Source: MTP4 sp9310u
GTDB lineage: Archaea > Halobacteriota > Methanosarcinia > Methanosarcinales > Methanosarcinaceae
NCBI GenBank assembly: GCA_030627005.1
Contig: DAOUSW010000002.1
Location: 1-64,000, forward strand
DNA: 64,000 bases
Direction: 5' to 3'
Part shown: piece after piece, positions 25,209 through 34,143 of the stretch
How the letters are laid out: each line of letters begins with the position of its first letter
How positions within the stretch are numbered: position 1 is the first letter of the stretch
Translations under genes and position numbers: made by a program
Notes under the pieces: generated by a model
Database searches by the model: none
Told to the model about the DNA's origin: nothing
Seen by the model: only the letters and a program-made list of their open reading frames with translations

Positions 25209-26489
25209 ATGGGCAAAATTAAAATTACTTTTCTGGTATTTACTCCAACATTGCTGTGTACAGGCTGCGTTGAAGATACGGCTGTAATTGCGGAAAATAC
25301 AATCAATGCGGAATCGGTTGAAGACTACGATATCGCAGCCGCAAATAATGCTTTTGCTTTTGACATGTATTCGCAGTTTGCGCAGATAGAAGCCGGGGAA
25401 GAAAGAAACGTCTTCTTTTCGCCGCACAGCATATCGGCTGCCATGGCGATCTGTTATGAGGGGGCTGAAAACACTACGAAAGAACAGATATCAAACGTAT
25501 TTTATTTCCCCACCAATAAAACCGTTTTGAAAGTTCGTTTGAAGGAAATGATTGACGGGATCAATTCCGAAAGCGGCGATTACGAGCTTGAAACTGCAAA
25601 TGCGCTCTGGGTTCAGGAAGGGTATCCCATAAAAGAAGCGTATGTTTCCAACGTGAAAAACTACTATGACGGCGAAGTGACAAATCTCGACTTTGTGGGA
25701 AAACCGGTTGACTCCAGGGATACCATCAATGAATGGGTCGAAGCCAGGACCAATGACAAAATAAAGGACCTGGTCCCGAAAGATTCGATTACGCCTGATA
25801 CACGGGTAATTATCACGAATGCTATTTACTTCAATGGAAAATGGGTGTATGAATTTGATAAGGAGATGACCGGCAAAAAAACTTTTTATCCAAAAGACGG
25901 GGAAGAAATCCCTGTGGACATGATGTACATGTTTAAAAGTTTTAATTATGGAGAAAACTCAAAGGCAAAAATTATAGAACTGCCTTACAAAGGCAACAAT
26001 TTATCCATGTACATTGTGCTTCCGAAAGACAACGATATTAAGGAATTTGAAACCGATTTTACGGCAAACGATTATAACAAACTTAAAAACGACATGGAAT
26101 TAACGGAGGAAGTGAAGACTTCGATACCGAAATTTAAGTTTGGGACTAAAACCAGGCTTACCAATTCCCTAATTGAAATGGGTGTCGTGGATGCCTTTAA
26201 CCCCAACCGGGTGAATTTTTCAGGAATTAGTGACGGGCAATTAGAAATATCCGAAGTGATTCACCAAACTTTCATAGATGTGCAGGAAGAAGGCACTGAA
26301 GCTGCCGCGGCAACAATGGTTGAGATGGAGATGGGTATGGATTTCTCATGGGATTCCAAACCTAAGGAATTCAAAGCCGACCACCCGTTCATGTTCTTCA
26401 TAGAGGACAAAAGGACAGATTGTATCCTTTTCATGGGGAAAGTTGAATACCCGGAGTATGAGGAAACTGAAGGGCTTTGGAGCCTGTAA
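25209..26489 (+). CDS. Serpin-family serine protease inhibitor, lipoprotein
   Basis: 426 residues. A lipobox (LLCTGC) near residues 15-20 indicates a lipid-anchored, extracytoplasmic protein. The full serpin fold follows: NVFFSPHSISAAMAICYEGA, VIITNAIYFNGKWVYEFD, and near the C-terminus the hinge EEGTEAAAAT with a Met-rich reactive loop (VEMEMGMDFSW), then ADHPFMFFIED. The Ala-rich hinge is the type found in inhibitory serpins, so it probably traps an extracellular protease. Prokaryotic serpins are uncommon; in methanogens it may protect the cell surface. Confidence 0.9.
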   Translation: MGKIKITFLVFTPTLLCTGCVEDTAVIAENTINAESVEDYDIAAANNAFAFDMYSQFAQIEAGEERNVFFSPHSISAAMAICYEGAENTTKEQISNVFYFPTNKTVLKVRLKEMIDGINSESGDYELETANALWVQEGYPIKEAYVSNVKNYYDGEVTNLDFVGKPVDSRDTINEWVEARTNDKIKDLVPKDSITPDTRVIITNAIYFNGKWVYEFDKEMTGKKTFYPKDGEEIPVDMMYMFKSFNYGENSKAKIIELPYKGNNLSMYIVLPKDNDIKEFETDFTANDYNKLKNDMELTEEVKTSIPKFKFGTKTRLTNSLIEMGVVDAFNPNRVNFSGISDGQLEISEVIHQTFIDVQEEGTEAAAATMVEMEMGMDFSWDSKPKEFKADHPFMFFIEDKRTDCILFMGKVEYPEYEETEGLWSL

Positions 26490-26593
26490 TGGAAAAAGTA
26501 ACTGAAATAGGACTTACGCAGTTGAACCCAAAACCAGAAGCAGAATAACTTGCGGTTTTGGATTTCAAAACCTTCTCTCCCTCCTTTTTGGCT

Positions 26594-26690
26594 TTCAGGA
26601 AAAACCGTCCGTTTCGCTTCATTCTCCGGCCAATGATGATGCAGGTACCCGAAAAGCAAATCGAAAAAGCCCAACGACAATACCTTTAAT
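26594..26690. repeat. Dispersed element fragment, copy D
   Basis: GAAAAACCGTCCGTTTCGCT and following bases match the GC-rich head of the element at 8188 and 9191, more diverged, and lack the cupin-like tail. Followed by CAATACCTTTAATAAA, which recurs at 30239 before the second solenoid gene. Confidence 0.5.
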
Positions 26691-26754
26691 AAAAATCCCA
26701 CTCAACTATAAATAAGGAGATAAAAGGGACACAGGAAATAGTTGGTGGGAATCA

Positions 26755-27876
26755 TTGGTAGATCAATCCGGCATACACGATAAAACCTTCAGCTTGAGCG
26801 CAGATGAAAGAATCAATGCCCTGGAAAAGTTCAGAGCCAGTTTTGAATCCCTTTCGGACCGACAGCAGGCTTTTGATGACCTTTTAAGGCTTTGTTCCGA
26901 TAAAGATGAGACTGTACGGGAAAAGGCAATTAATGTCCTTGAAGCCGTTTTTCATCTCGTGCCTGATAAGGAAAAAGCCTGGGCAGAGCTTGCAGGGCTT
27001 GTAAAATCGGTTTCTGTGCCGGAAACCATCAGATGGGAGATTATCAACTGCTTTCCTTCAATATTTCCGTACGTTGCTGACATGAAACCGGTCTGGACGG
27101 ACCTGGTCGAAATAACTGCTTCTGAAGACAGTCGTGTGCAGGAAAAGGCAGCCTCTTATCTTGAAACGGTTTTCCCGGAGCTTTCGGAAAAGGAGAGGGA
27201 AGAAGCCTGGAAAGACTTTCTGGGGCTGATAGGGACGGAGAACCAGGCAGCCTGGGAAGCTGCTGTTTTGTCCCTTGTTTCTTCATTTGCCCATGTTCCG
27301 GACAAAAGGAGAGCCTGGGACGAACTCCTCCGGTTAACCGGAAAAGAAAGCACTTATACAAGAGAGCAAACGATGGAAGCTCTCATTTTGCTTTTTCCCT
27401 CCATGCCTGACAAAGCAAAAGTCTGGGCTGATTTTACAGCCCTTGCAGGGAGCAGGTATGAAAATGTCCGGGAAATGTCTTCGGATGCACTGATTTTGGT
27501 ATACCCCTATCAGGAAAACCGGGAGAAGGTCTGGGATGACCTGATCAGACTTGCACGAAAAGGAGATAACTATGTACGGGGAAGTGCGGCAGACATCCTG
27601 GCACGGATCTTCCACCAGCAGCCTGATGGCGAAAAAGTCCGGGAAGACATCAAGAGCCTGACAGGGGAAAGATATGACTATATTGTCCAGAGGGCTTTAG
27701 AGGTACTGGGACCTGATTACCCCCAGCTTTTCGAAGCACAGGACCCGATTGAGGAGCTTTACAAGCTTGCGAGGGAAAAGGCTCCGTATGCGAGATGGAA
27801 GGCTGCCGGGAGTTCAGAAAAGGGGCAGGAGACTTCCCGCAAAAAAAGCGGCAGCTCCCTTCAAAAGGACGAATAA
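26755..27876 (+). CDS. HEAT-repeat protein
   Basis: 373 residues starting with TTG, preceded by GGTGGGAATCA. It is built of about eight HEAT-like units of 38-42 residues, each containing VREKA-type helix starts, VFP or LVF turns and PDKxKAW linkers (for example HVPDKRRAWDELLRL). The last 50 residues are charged and disordered. A paralogue with the same TTG start and upstream bases lies at 30442. Likely a scaffold; partners unknown. Confidence 0.8.
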   Translation: MVDQSGIHDKTFSLSADERINALEKFRASFESLSDRQQAFDDLLRLCSDKDETVREKAINVLEAVFHLVPDKEKAWAELAGLVKSVSVPETIRWEIINCFPSIFPYVADMKPVWTDLVEITASEDSRVQEKAASYLETVFPELSEKEREEAWKDFLGLIGTENQAAWEAAVLSLVSSFAHVPDKRRAWDELLRLTGKESTYTREQTMEALILLFPSMPDKAKVWADFTALAGSRYENVREMSSDALILVYPYQENREKVWDDLIRLARKGDNYVRGSAADILARIFHQQPDGEKVREDIKSLTGERYDYIVQRALEVLGPDYPQLFEAQDPIEELYKLAREKAPYARWKAAGSSEKGQETSRKKSGSSLQKDE

Positions 27877-27957
27877 GGGGGAAAAAGAAAAGGGAGAAAG
27901 AAGAAAAGAGAAGGAACAAGCGGTACAGAACAAAAGTAGTAAGTAGTAAGCTGAAAG

Positions 27958-28746
27958 TCAGATTTCTGTTATTTCTTCGGACATGCCCTGGTAGTACGCA
28001 AAGAGGTCTTCTCCCCAGCGCAGGCCTTCGGGTTCAAAACACAAAATGTCATTGTCATGGTCGTAGGTCCCGTTGCTGTAGAAAAGGCCAAGAGAAAGGA
28101 AGCAGTTCGTCACCGCACTTGAAAGCAGCATTTCTTTTTCATACACATAGAGCCGGGTGTTGTTCAGGCTCAGGAACTGCTCCATTTCAGGCCTGAATTC
28201 CGTCCTCATCCTTTCAAAAACAGGCTCTGTAACAATGAGGGATACAGAGATGCCCCTTTTTGCAAAGTCCAGGAACATCTTAGGGTATAGAGGATGGATA
28301 AAAGGGGAGATGCCTTTCACGAATTCCGATTTTGCAATGTTTTCTACAAATTCGTTATGAGGCGAAAACATATTACTCTTATCAAGAGGGCTGGCAAAAG
28401 TAGAATGTTTAAGTTCGGAAATTCTATTTAATAGATTGAGGGGTATTCCTTCAAGCCTGTGACTATTCCAGAAATCAAGTTTATTTTCAAATGATTCTAA
28501 AGTATCGACCAGTTCCCGCATATTTTCAGCTATTGTCTCCCCGATGAGTGTCAAACCGTATTTATTATCCTCCCGGTACAGGAGATGTCTCTCTTTAAGT
28601 ATTTTTATCTGCGGCTGAACCGATGTAGAACTGTAATTCAGGGAATTTTCGATTTCTTTAATGCTTTTCGGACCTTCCCTCAACGACAGAAGAACTTTTT
28701 CCCTTTTCTCGGAAAGAAAAACAAGATCAAGAAGGGAGGCTTCCAT
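27958..28746 (-). CDS. Winged-helix transcription regulator (DUF1724 type)
   Basis: 262 residues. An N-terminal winged helix-turn-helix (residues about 10-75: LSEKREKVLLSLREGPKSIK, then STSVQPQIKILKERHLL) is followed by the DUF1724-type sensor domain of methanogen regulators (SELKHSTFASPLDKSNMFSP, later FAKRGISVSLIVTEPVFERM). Members control methanogenesis and related genes in Methanosarcina; the target here is not known. Stands alone, convergent with the solenoid gene. Confidence 0.85.
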   Translation of the reverse strand: MEASLLDLVFLSEKREKVLLSLREGPKSIKEIENSLNYSSTSVQPQIKILKERHLLYREDNKYGLTLIGETIAENMRELVDTLESFENKLDFWNSHRLEGIPLNLLNRISELKHSTFASPLDKSNMFSPHNEFVENIAKSEFVKGISPFIHPLYPKMFLDFAKRGISVSLIVTEPVFERMRTEFRPEMEQFLSLNNTRLYVYEKEMLLSSAVTNCFLSLGLFYSNGTYDHDNDILCFEPEGLRWGEDLFAYYQGMSEEITEI

Positions 28747-28993
28747 TCAGGTATCCTCATAATTAATATTGAATTATTATATATGAAGGATACATCTTTC
28801 ATTATTTATAGATTTTACTAAATTTTATTGCCTTCATCTCTTATTCCATAAAGCAGAAAGACTCTATGTGTACCGTGATCCGGACATCGTGAATCCGTGG
28901 ACTATGAAGACGAAAATTGTAAACGCGAAAACTATGAATCCGAGAACTTTTTAAAAATAATATTGAAAAAAGATGGTCCTTCAGTCCTGATTT

Positions 28994-29695
28994 TTACGTT
29001 TCCGCCGGAGATTCGAACAATTTTCGAAAACCCTCTTTTACTTCTTTGGAACTGTATGATTTTCCATGAGCAATATAAATCTTCCCGGAAGTCTTTTCAA
29101 TAAGTTTTTTTATGCTCTTTCTAGCCTCAGCGGGATCATCTGCCCAGAAAGGTAGGGATGGTTTTTCAAGAGGTATCGAAGGGAAGATAAGATCTCCAAC
29201 TATTGCATCCCCATTATCAAGAAGGATGGAAACACAACCAGGAGAATGGCCAGGAGTGTGGATCACTTTTCCCCGGACCCCATACTCATCAAGTTCGAGG
29301 GAATCGTCAATAAGTATGTCAGGTTCAAAAGCTGGGTATCGGGATGATTTCTTCTGCCCGAAAAAAAGTCCAAGAATTTGACCCGAAAAACATGTTGGAT
29401 GAAGTGTTCCCTGTATCCCTTTCCGGACTTTGTCGGCATCCATGCGGTGCACGGCGACCTTTGCACCTGTCTTCTCCTGGAGAGCAGCGGCACTTCCTGC
29501 ATGGTCTGCGTGTCCGTGAGTGAGGATTATAAGTCGAAGATCATCAGGTGAGCCGCCGATCTCACGCAATTTTTCAAGTATGGCATTTTCACTCCCAGGA
29601 TATCCGGAATCTACCAGGATTGTTCCCTCTTCTCTTATAATAAAAGCAGAAGTCATTTTCAGATGTACAGGAATAACGTTCACATGAGGACTCAT
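28994..29695 (-). CDS. MBL-fold metallohydrolase
   Basis: 233 residues with the full metallo-beta-lactamase metal site: THGHADHAG (HxHxDH) near residue 60, HTPGHSPGCVSI near 145, GDLIFPS for the bridging Asp, and IAHGKSYSS for the last His. A generic hydrolase of this fold, possibly glyoxalase II-like; the substrate is unknown. Monocistronic, reverse strand. Confidence 0.85.
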   Translation of the reverse strand: MSPHVNVIPVHLKMTSAFIIREEGTILVDSGYPGSENAILEKLREIGGSPDDLRLIILTHGHADHAGSAAALQEKTGAKVAVHRMDADKVRKGIQGTLHPTCFSGQILGLFFGQKKSSRYPAFEPDILIDDSLELDEYGVRGKVIHTPGHSPGCVSILLDNGDAIVGDLIFPSIPLEKPSLPFWADDPAEARKSIKKLIEKTSGKIYIAHGKSYSSKEVKEGFRKLFESPAET

Positions 29696-30441
29696 TCAAA
29701 TACCGCCCAGGGAATTTTTTTTCTAAAAATTCCTTCCAAAAAAATACCCCGATAAAAGATGAAAACCCATATCTTATTATTTTTAGCTCTCGAACCCTAT
29801 TTTTCGGGAAAGTGAAACTTACTTCCCCGGAAATATTCTATTAAGGTTTATTAATAGCAGGGGTCCCGAATAAACAAGATCCATGACCCCATTTCTGAAC
29901 TCATTTAAAAACCACTCTAGATCAAAACGCACAGGATAGCTGCAATTCCCTGTTTAGCTATCCCCAAAAACCTTTTTCGACTTGCTTTATAGGTGCCGGT
30001 GTATTGCGTGAAGTGAGTTGACAAAAAATAAAAGCCAATAATTGCAGTTTATTTTGCAATCGCTTTTTTTCAGAAATTTCGAGAAGTACCGCTTGCTTCG
30101 CAAGCGGCGAGAGCCCTTGATATCGATATGAGGAAGGAAATTCTCGGAATTTAAATCAGCATTAAATACTGCCACAAAAACCAGGACCGTTTCAAGCAGT
30201 ATTCAAGCAATATGACAGGATTTCTACAGAGCCAAAATCAATACCTTTAATAAATCCCCAACCAACTCTTTTACAAGAAGTAGCAAGTTGTAAAGAAGAG
30301 AAATGGAAAAACAGAAAAAAAAACGGGAAGTGGAAAGAAAAAGGGTAAAAACGAATAGGACAACCGGAAAAAACTGACGGGACAATCGGAAAAGCCGGAT
30401 AAGAAAAACGGAGAGGAAAAAGGAACAGTTGGTGGAAACAT
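29696..30441. other. Intergenic region
   Basis: 745 bases without a convincing gene. It contains a perfect hairpin (CCGCTTGCTTCGCAAGCGG at 30089-30107) and, from 30239, bases shared with the region before the paralogue at 26755 (CAATACCTTTAATAAA, later AGTTGGTGG before the TTG start), so the upstream region was duplicated with the gene. Confidence 0.5.
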
Positions 30442-32769
30442 TTGATTGACCAGGATATCGTACACGATAAAATCTTCAGCCCCCTTTCAAGCGAGCGAAT
30501 CGAGGCTATGGGACAGATAAGTGCTTCTTTTGAATCGATTCCTGACAGGGAACAGGCTTTTGAAGACATGCTCAAGCTCTCTTCCGATAAGTTCGACGAG
30601 GTAAGGGAAAGCGCAGTTTTTGCCCTTTCAACCGTTTTTTCGAAGCTTCCGGAAAGCGGCAAAATACAGACCTGGGAGAGGTTCGTAAACCTCACGGCTT
30701 ACCCTTCCGAGAAGATATTAAAAGCCGCAGTGCAGGCTCTGGTTTCTGCTTTTCCCTACAGCCCGGATAAGGAAGGCGCCTGGAAAGACCTCATGGAACT
30801 GGTAAACTCAAATTCCAGCCTGGAAGATGTCCGCACTGGAATTATCCGTTCGCTTCCCACCCTTTTCCTCCACATTCCAGACAGGAAAAAAGCTTATTCG
30901 GACCTCGTGCACCTGGCTGAAAATGAGGACAGCGATGTGCTGAGGGAGCTTATAGAAAACCCTGATTCAATCAATCCTCAATTCCCTGAAGAAGATCTGG
31001 AAAAGGACAGGAAAGAAAGTGAAGAAAAGGGAAGAACAAGTGAAGAAAAGAGCAGGAAAGAATGTGGAGAAAAAGAGAGTATAGAAAAGAGCAGGAAAGA
31101 ATGTGAGAAAAAATTAGAGAAAAAATTAGAGAAAAAATCAGAGAAAAAATCAGAGAAAAAATCAGAGAAAAAATCAGAGAAAAAATCAGAGAAAAAAGAA
31201 GTTGGAAAACCTGAAAGATTTCATGATTACGAACCATCTTCCGAAAAAGTCGGGGCTTTTGAAAGAGCCAGATGCCTGCGAAAAGATGCCGCAGAGTTCT
31301 CTGCCGGATCATATCCCTCCAACCTGCCGGATAAAAAAGAAGTTGTTGCCGAACTTATCCGCCTGAATTCGGACCCCGACCCCTCGGTACGGAGAGGGGC
31401 AATGAACTCCCTTCTTGCCCTTTATTCCCGGAAGCAGGGCAAAATGCAGGACATCTGGGGTGAGCTCCTTGAAAGGACGGAGGACAGGGATAGCGTTGTC
31501 AGGAAAGAGACTACCGAGCTGTTATCCCATGTGCTGCCCGGGGTTGAGGAAAAAGCAGGGGTCTTTTTCGACCTCGTCCGCCTGGCTTCAGGGCAGGACA
31601 CCCAGCTCCGGAAGAGGGCAGCGGAACTCCTCTCCGAGGCATTTCCCCATGCTGAAGACAAAAAGAGGGCCTGGGTCGAGCTTGTCAGGCTTGCTTCCTC
31701 GGAAGACAGGGAAGTCAGGAGAGGAGCTGCAAAAACCCTTGCTCCGGCTTACCCCGAGGTCCCCGATAAAGGGGAAGCCTGGAAGGACCTGGTCCGGCTT
31801 TCAGGGCACAGCGACAGTTTTGTACAGAGGGCTGCAGCCCGGACCCTTACGCCTGCCTTTTTCCATGTCCCGGATAAGACCGGGGCCTGGAGGGACCTGC
31901 AGCTGCTTATTGAGAACCCATACACCTATGTCAGGAAGTATGCCTTCCGGGCCCTCGCCAGGGCTTCCCTCTGGCGGGCTTTCCGGGCAGAAAACGAGGC
32001 CACATACATTTTCGGGCTGAAAGAGGCTGCGGGTTATTTTAAGGAAGCCTCGGAAATTCCCTTCGAAGGCGACACCCCCGAATTTTACCGGTCCTTTTAC
32101 GAGGCCTTCCTCTACATAATTGTCAGCGACCGGCCTTTAGAAAAAGCCAGGCTCGAGACTGAGCTCTACCTTTCGAAGGCAGCACGGGAAGTAAGGGAGC
32201 TGGAAGAGACCGAAAAGCTCCTCGAAACAAGCGAAAAGCTCGCAGGACTTCTCCGGGCTGCGGGAAAACTCAGTCCCGAAGACCTGCCGACCCGGAAAAA
32301 ACTGCTCGAGACCTGCATCCGGGAGTTTGACAGGGCAACGGACCTCTTTGAAAACGTCGAAGAAGAGGCAATAACTGTAAAGAAAATTGTGAAGAAAGAA
32401 TACCCGAAACTCGGGAAAGTGCTCCTGGAACAGAAGCTGAAAGAGACCCTATCCGGGATCCGGTACAAAGCCAGGATCACCTGCCTCAAAGCAAAGGGGA
32501 CCCCTACCGAAAACCTGGCATGCACGGTCAGCCTGAAGGTGAGGGAATGGGAGTTCGAAGACCTTGAAAAGGACCGGAAGGAACTGGACAGGCAACTTGA
32601 ATCCCTGCTTAACGTCCTCAGGAGCAAAATCCCCTTTGTGCCCGAAAACATGTACATCTTCGAGAAGGTGGAAGACATCCGGCAGGAGGAAGATTTGCTT
32701 GAACGCTACAAAAAAATGGCAAGGCTGATAGGTCTTATCCCTGGAGCCAGGATGCCTTCAAGGAGATGA
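30442..32769 (+). CDS. Large HEAT-repeat protein with Lys/Glu-rich linker
   Basis: 775 residues from TTG with GGTGG upstream. Residues 1-180 are HEAT units similar to the protein at 26755. Residues about 186-254 are an almost pure Lys/Glu/Ser linker made of tandem SEKK or LEKK units. Residues about 290-510 are further HEAT units (PDKGEAWKDLVRL, VQRAAARTL). The last 265 residues are long helices, partly coiled coil (ELEETEKLLETSEKLAGLL). Probably a cytosolic scaffold. The linker is encoded by tandem 12-base repeats prone to length change. Confidence 0.8.
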   Translation: MIDQDIVHDKIFSPLSSERIEAMGQISASFESIPDREQAFEDMLKLSSDKFDEVRESAVFALSTVFSKLPESGKIQTWERFVNLTAYPSEKILKAAVQALVSAFPYSPDKEGAWKDLMELVNSNSSLEDVRTGIIRSLPTLFLHIPDRKKAYSDLVHLAENEDSDVLRELIENPDSINPQFPEEDLEKDRKESEEKGRTSEEKSRKECGEKESIEKSRKECEKKLEKKLEKKSEKKSEKKSEKKSEKKSEKKEVGKPERFHDYEPSSEKVGAFERARCLRKDAAEFSAGSYPSNLPDKKEVVAELIRLNSDPDPSVRRGAMNSLLALYSRKQGKMQDIWGELLERTEDRDSVVRKETTELLSHVLPGVEEKAGVFFDLVRLASGQDTQLRKRAAELLSEAFPHAEDKKRAWVELVRLASSEDREVRRGAAKTLAPAYPEVPDKGEAWKDLVRLSGHSDSFVQRAAARTLTPAFFHVPDKTGAWRDLQLLIENPYTYVRKYAFRALARASLWRAFRAENEATYIFGLKEAAGYFKEASEIPFEGDTPEFYRSFYEAFLYIIVSDRPLEKARLETELYLSKAAREVRELEETEKLLETSEKLAGLLRAAGKLSPEDLPTRKKLLETCIREFDRATDLFENVEEEAITVKKIVKKEYPKLGKVLLEQKLKETLSGIRYKARITCLKAKGTPTENLACTVSLKVREWEFEDLEKDRKELDRQLESLLNVLRSKIPFVPENMYIFEKVEDIRQEEDLLERYKKMARLIGLIPGARMPSRR
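31107..31199 (+). repeat. 12-base tandem repeat inside the HEAT gene
   Basis: Units of TTAGAGAAAAAA and TCAGAGAAAAAA are repeated about seven times, coding for LEKK/SEKK. Perfect in-frame units suggest recent slippage expansion. Confidence 0.85.
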
Positions 32770-32912
32770 AAGGGTTCTGAAAGGGGAACCAAAACTAATC
32801 AAATCCGGCAGCTATGAAACCCCGCGGTTCTGAATCCCGACCTTGAAATCCCTGCCATCCTTCCCGCCTGCCTTCAATTGATTTTATATCCGATCCCACG
32901 AATCCCTTTTTT

Positions 32913-33227
32913 ATGTACGGGGCAGACATAAAGATGACCGAGGACGACTTCGAACTTGCAAAGCCCCCGCTCTCGAAAAAATTCATCAAACAGGCCTTTG
33001 AAAAATACGAAGTGCAGCACATAGCTTACTTCGGGGGAGAAATGTTCTATGTTTCGGGAACGGATTCGGAACCAATTGTCCCCGTTTATGCCGATGTCAC
33101 CTACCCCCCGGAGATCGAATTGATTTTCGATTTCATGGCTCGGGAGCGGGTCCGCATGATAAGGTATGAAAATGGAGAGCTTTACCGGACGGAGGTCCCG
33201 AAAATCCCGGACTCAAACGGACGTTAA
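32913..33227 (+). CDS. Conserved hypothetical protein
   Basis: 104 residues (97 if the second ATG at 32934 is used). Alpha-beta composition with IKQAFEKYEVQHIAYFGGEM, a Tyr-rich strand and VRMIRYENGEL. Follows the HEAT gene by 143 bases and could share its transcript. No family recognised with certainty. Confidence 0.6.
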   Translation: MYGADIKMTEDDFELAKPPLSKKFIKQAFEKYEVQHIAYFGGEMFYVSGTDSEPIVPVYADVTYPPEIELIFDFMARERVRMIRYENGELYRTEVPKIPDSNGR

Positions 33228-33341
33228 CCGGGAAGAACCGGATCACGTTTTTTCTTTTGTTCTGGTTATTTATAGTTTTGTCACAATATTGAACATAATA
33301 AATACAGATTGTGTTTTATCGCTAACAAGAGGGGGTATAAG

Positions 33342-33527
33342 ATGATGAAACTATGGGAATATGATTCTCGCAAGATCCACGCTGTGCACATGCCGCAGCA
33401 GATGACCGACCTTGAAAAAATTGGGAACGAAGGCTGGGAACTTGTCCTGATCAAGGACGACATTGATGATAATGGGACAGCGACGGCGATTTTCAAGAGG
33501 GAGAAGAAATACGCGTCGGAAGAATAA
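33342..33527 (+). CDS. DUF4177 family protein
   Basis: 61 residues from ATG 33342, with GAGGGGG 7 bases upstream; longer readings have no ribosome site. MKLWEY start, MTDLEKIGNEGWELVLIKDD and TAIFKREK ending are the DUF4177 signature. Small, cytosolic, function unknown. Confidence 0.8.
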   Translation: MMKLWEYDSRKIHAVHMPQQMTDLEKIGNEGWELVLIKDDIDDNGTATAIFKREKKYASEE

Positions 33528-33744
33528 AAATGATACATATTTATTTTTTTTAAAAACATTCAAGTGCATTTGAAGTACAATTTTCTCGGGTAATTTTTTT
33601 ATATATCATTTTTTATTTTTTATAAGTATAATTATTTCTGCCCATTTTTAAGAAGGGGGGTAGGATATAAAAAGGGAAAAATGACTCTGTAAATAATGCG
33701 CCATTTGATCCCGACAGGACAACTGCTTTTTGACCCCAATATTG
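33528..33744. other. AT-rich intergenic region
   Basis: T-rich tracts after the DUF4177 stop could act as a terminator. Nothing else is recognisable before the repeated upstream cassette. Confidence 0.4.
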
Positions 33745-34143
33745 CAGAGTATCCCGCCAGCTTGCCTGGCGGCGCCTCCCCAGAATGAAATATAAAAGCG
33801 AAAGCCATCTGATAAAAATGACTTTTTAATTATATTAATCGCCACCCCCTGCCTGCACCCCCTTTTTGCGATTCTTCGAGATCACTTTTCTGGCACCGAT
33901 TTTACGTCAGATACTCTTTATATTTGAATATACGGAGAAAAACAAGCACAAGCCCGGAAAAACTACCCGTTAAAGTCAATTAAATCTAAATCGGTTTGGT
34001 TCAGGGTTTCTGGAAAGTCCTTTTCCTCAGGTTAAAAAACTAAACATTGATGAAATATTTTTATACTGTAACGGACACATAAACAATCAGTTTTTTTGGA
34101 ATTTTTTTCAATCAGCCGTTCAACCTTCACAGGTACGTTAACC
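33745..34143 (+). repeat. Upstream cassette of effector 1 (direct repeat)
   Basis: About 400 bases shared with 38649-39066: a hairpin (CCGCCAGCTTGCCTGGCGG at 33754), CGCCACCCCCTGCCTGCACC, TCGAGATCACTTTTCTGGCA, and the TATA-like box near 34060. Both copies end at the effector start codon, so gene and control region were duplicated as one unit. Confidence 0.75.
34052..34080 (+). promoter_or_regulatory. Conserved effector promoter box 1
   Basis: AATATTTTTATACTGTAACG then GACACAT, about 75 bases before the start codon. The same box precedes all six leader-bearing genes. TTTTTATA is a plausible archaeal TATA box; the following bases may be an extra operator. Confidence 0.6.
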
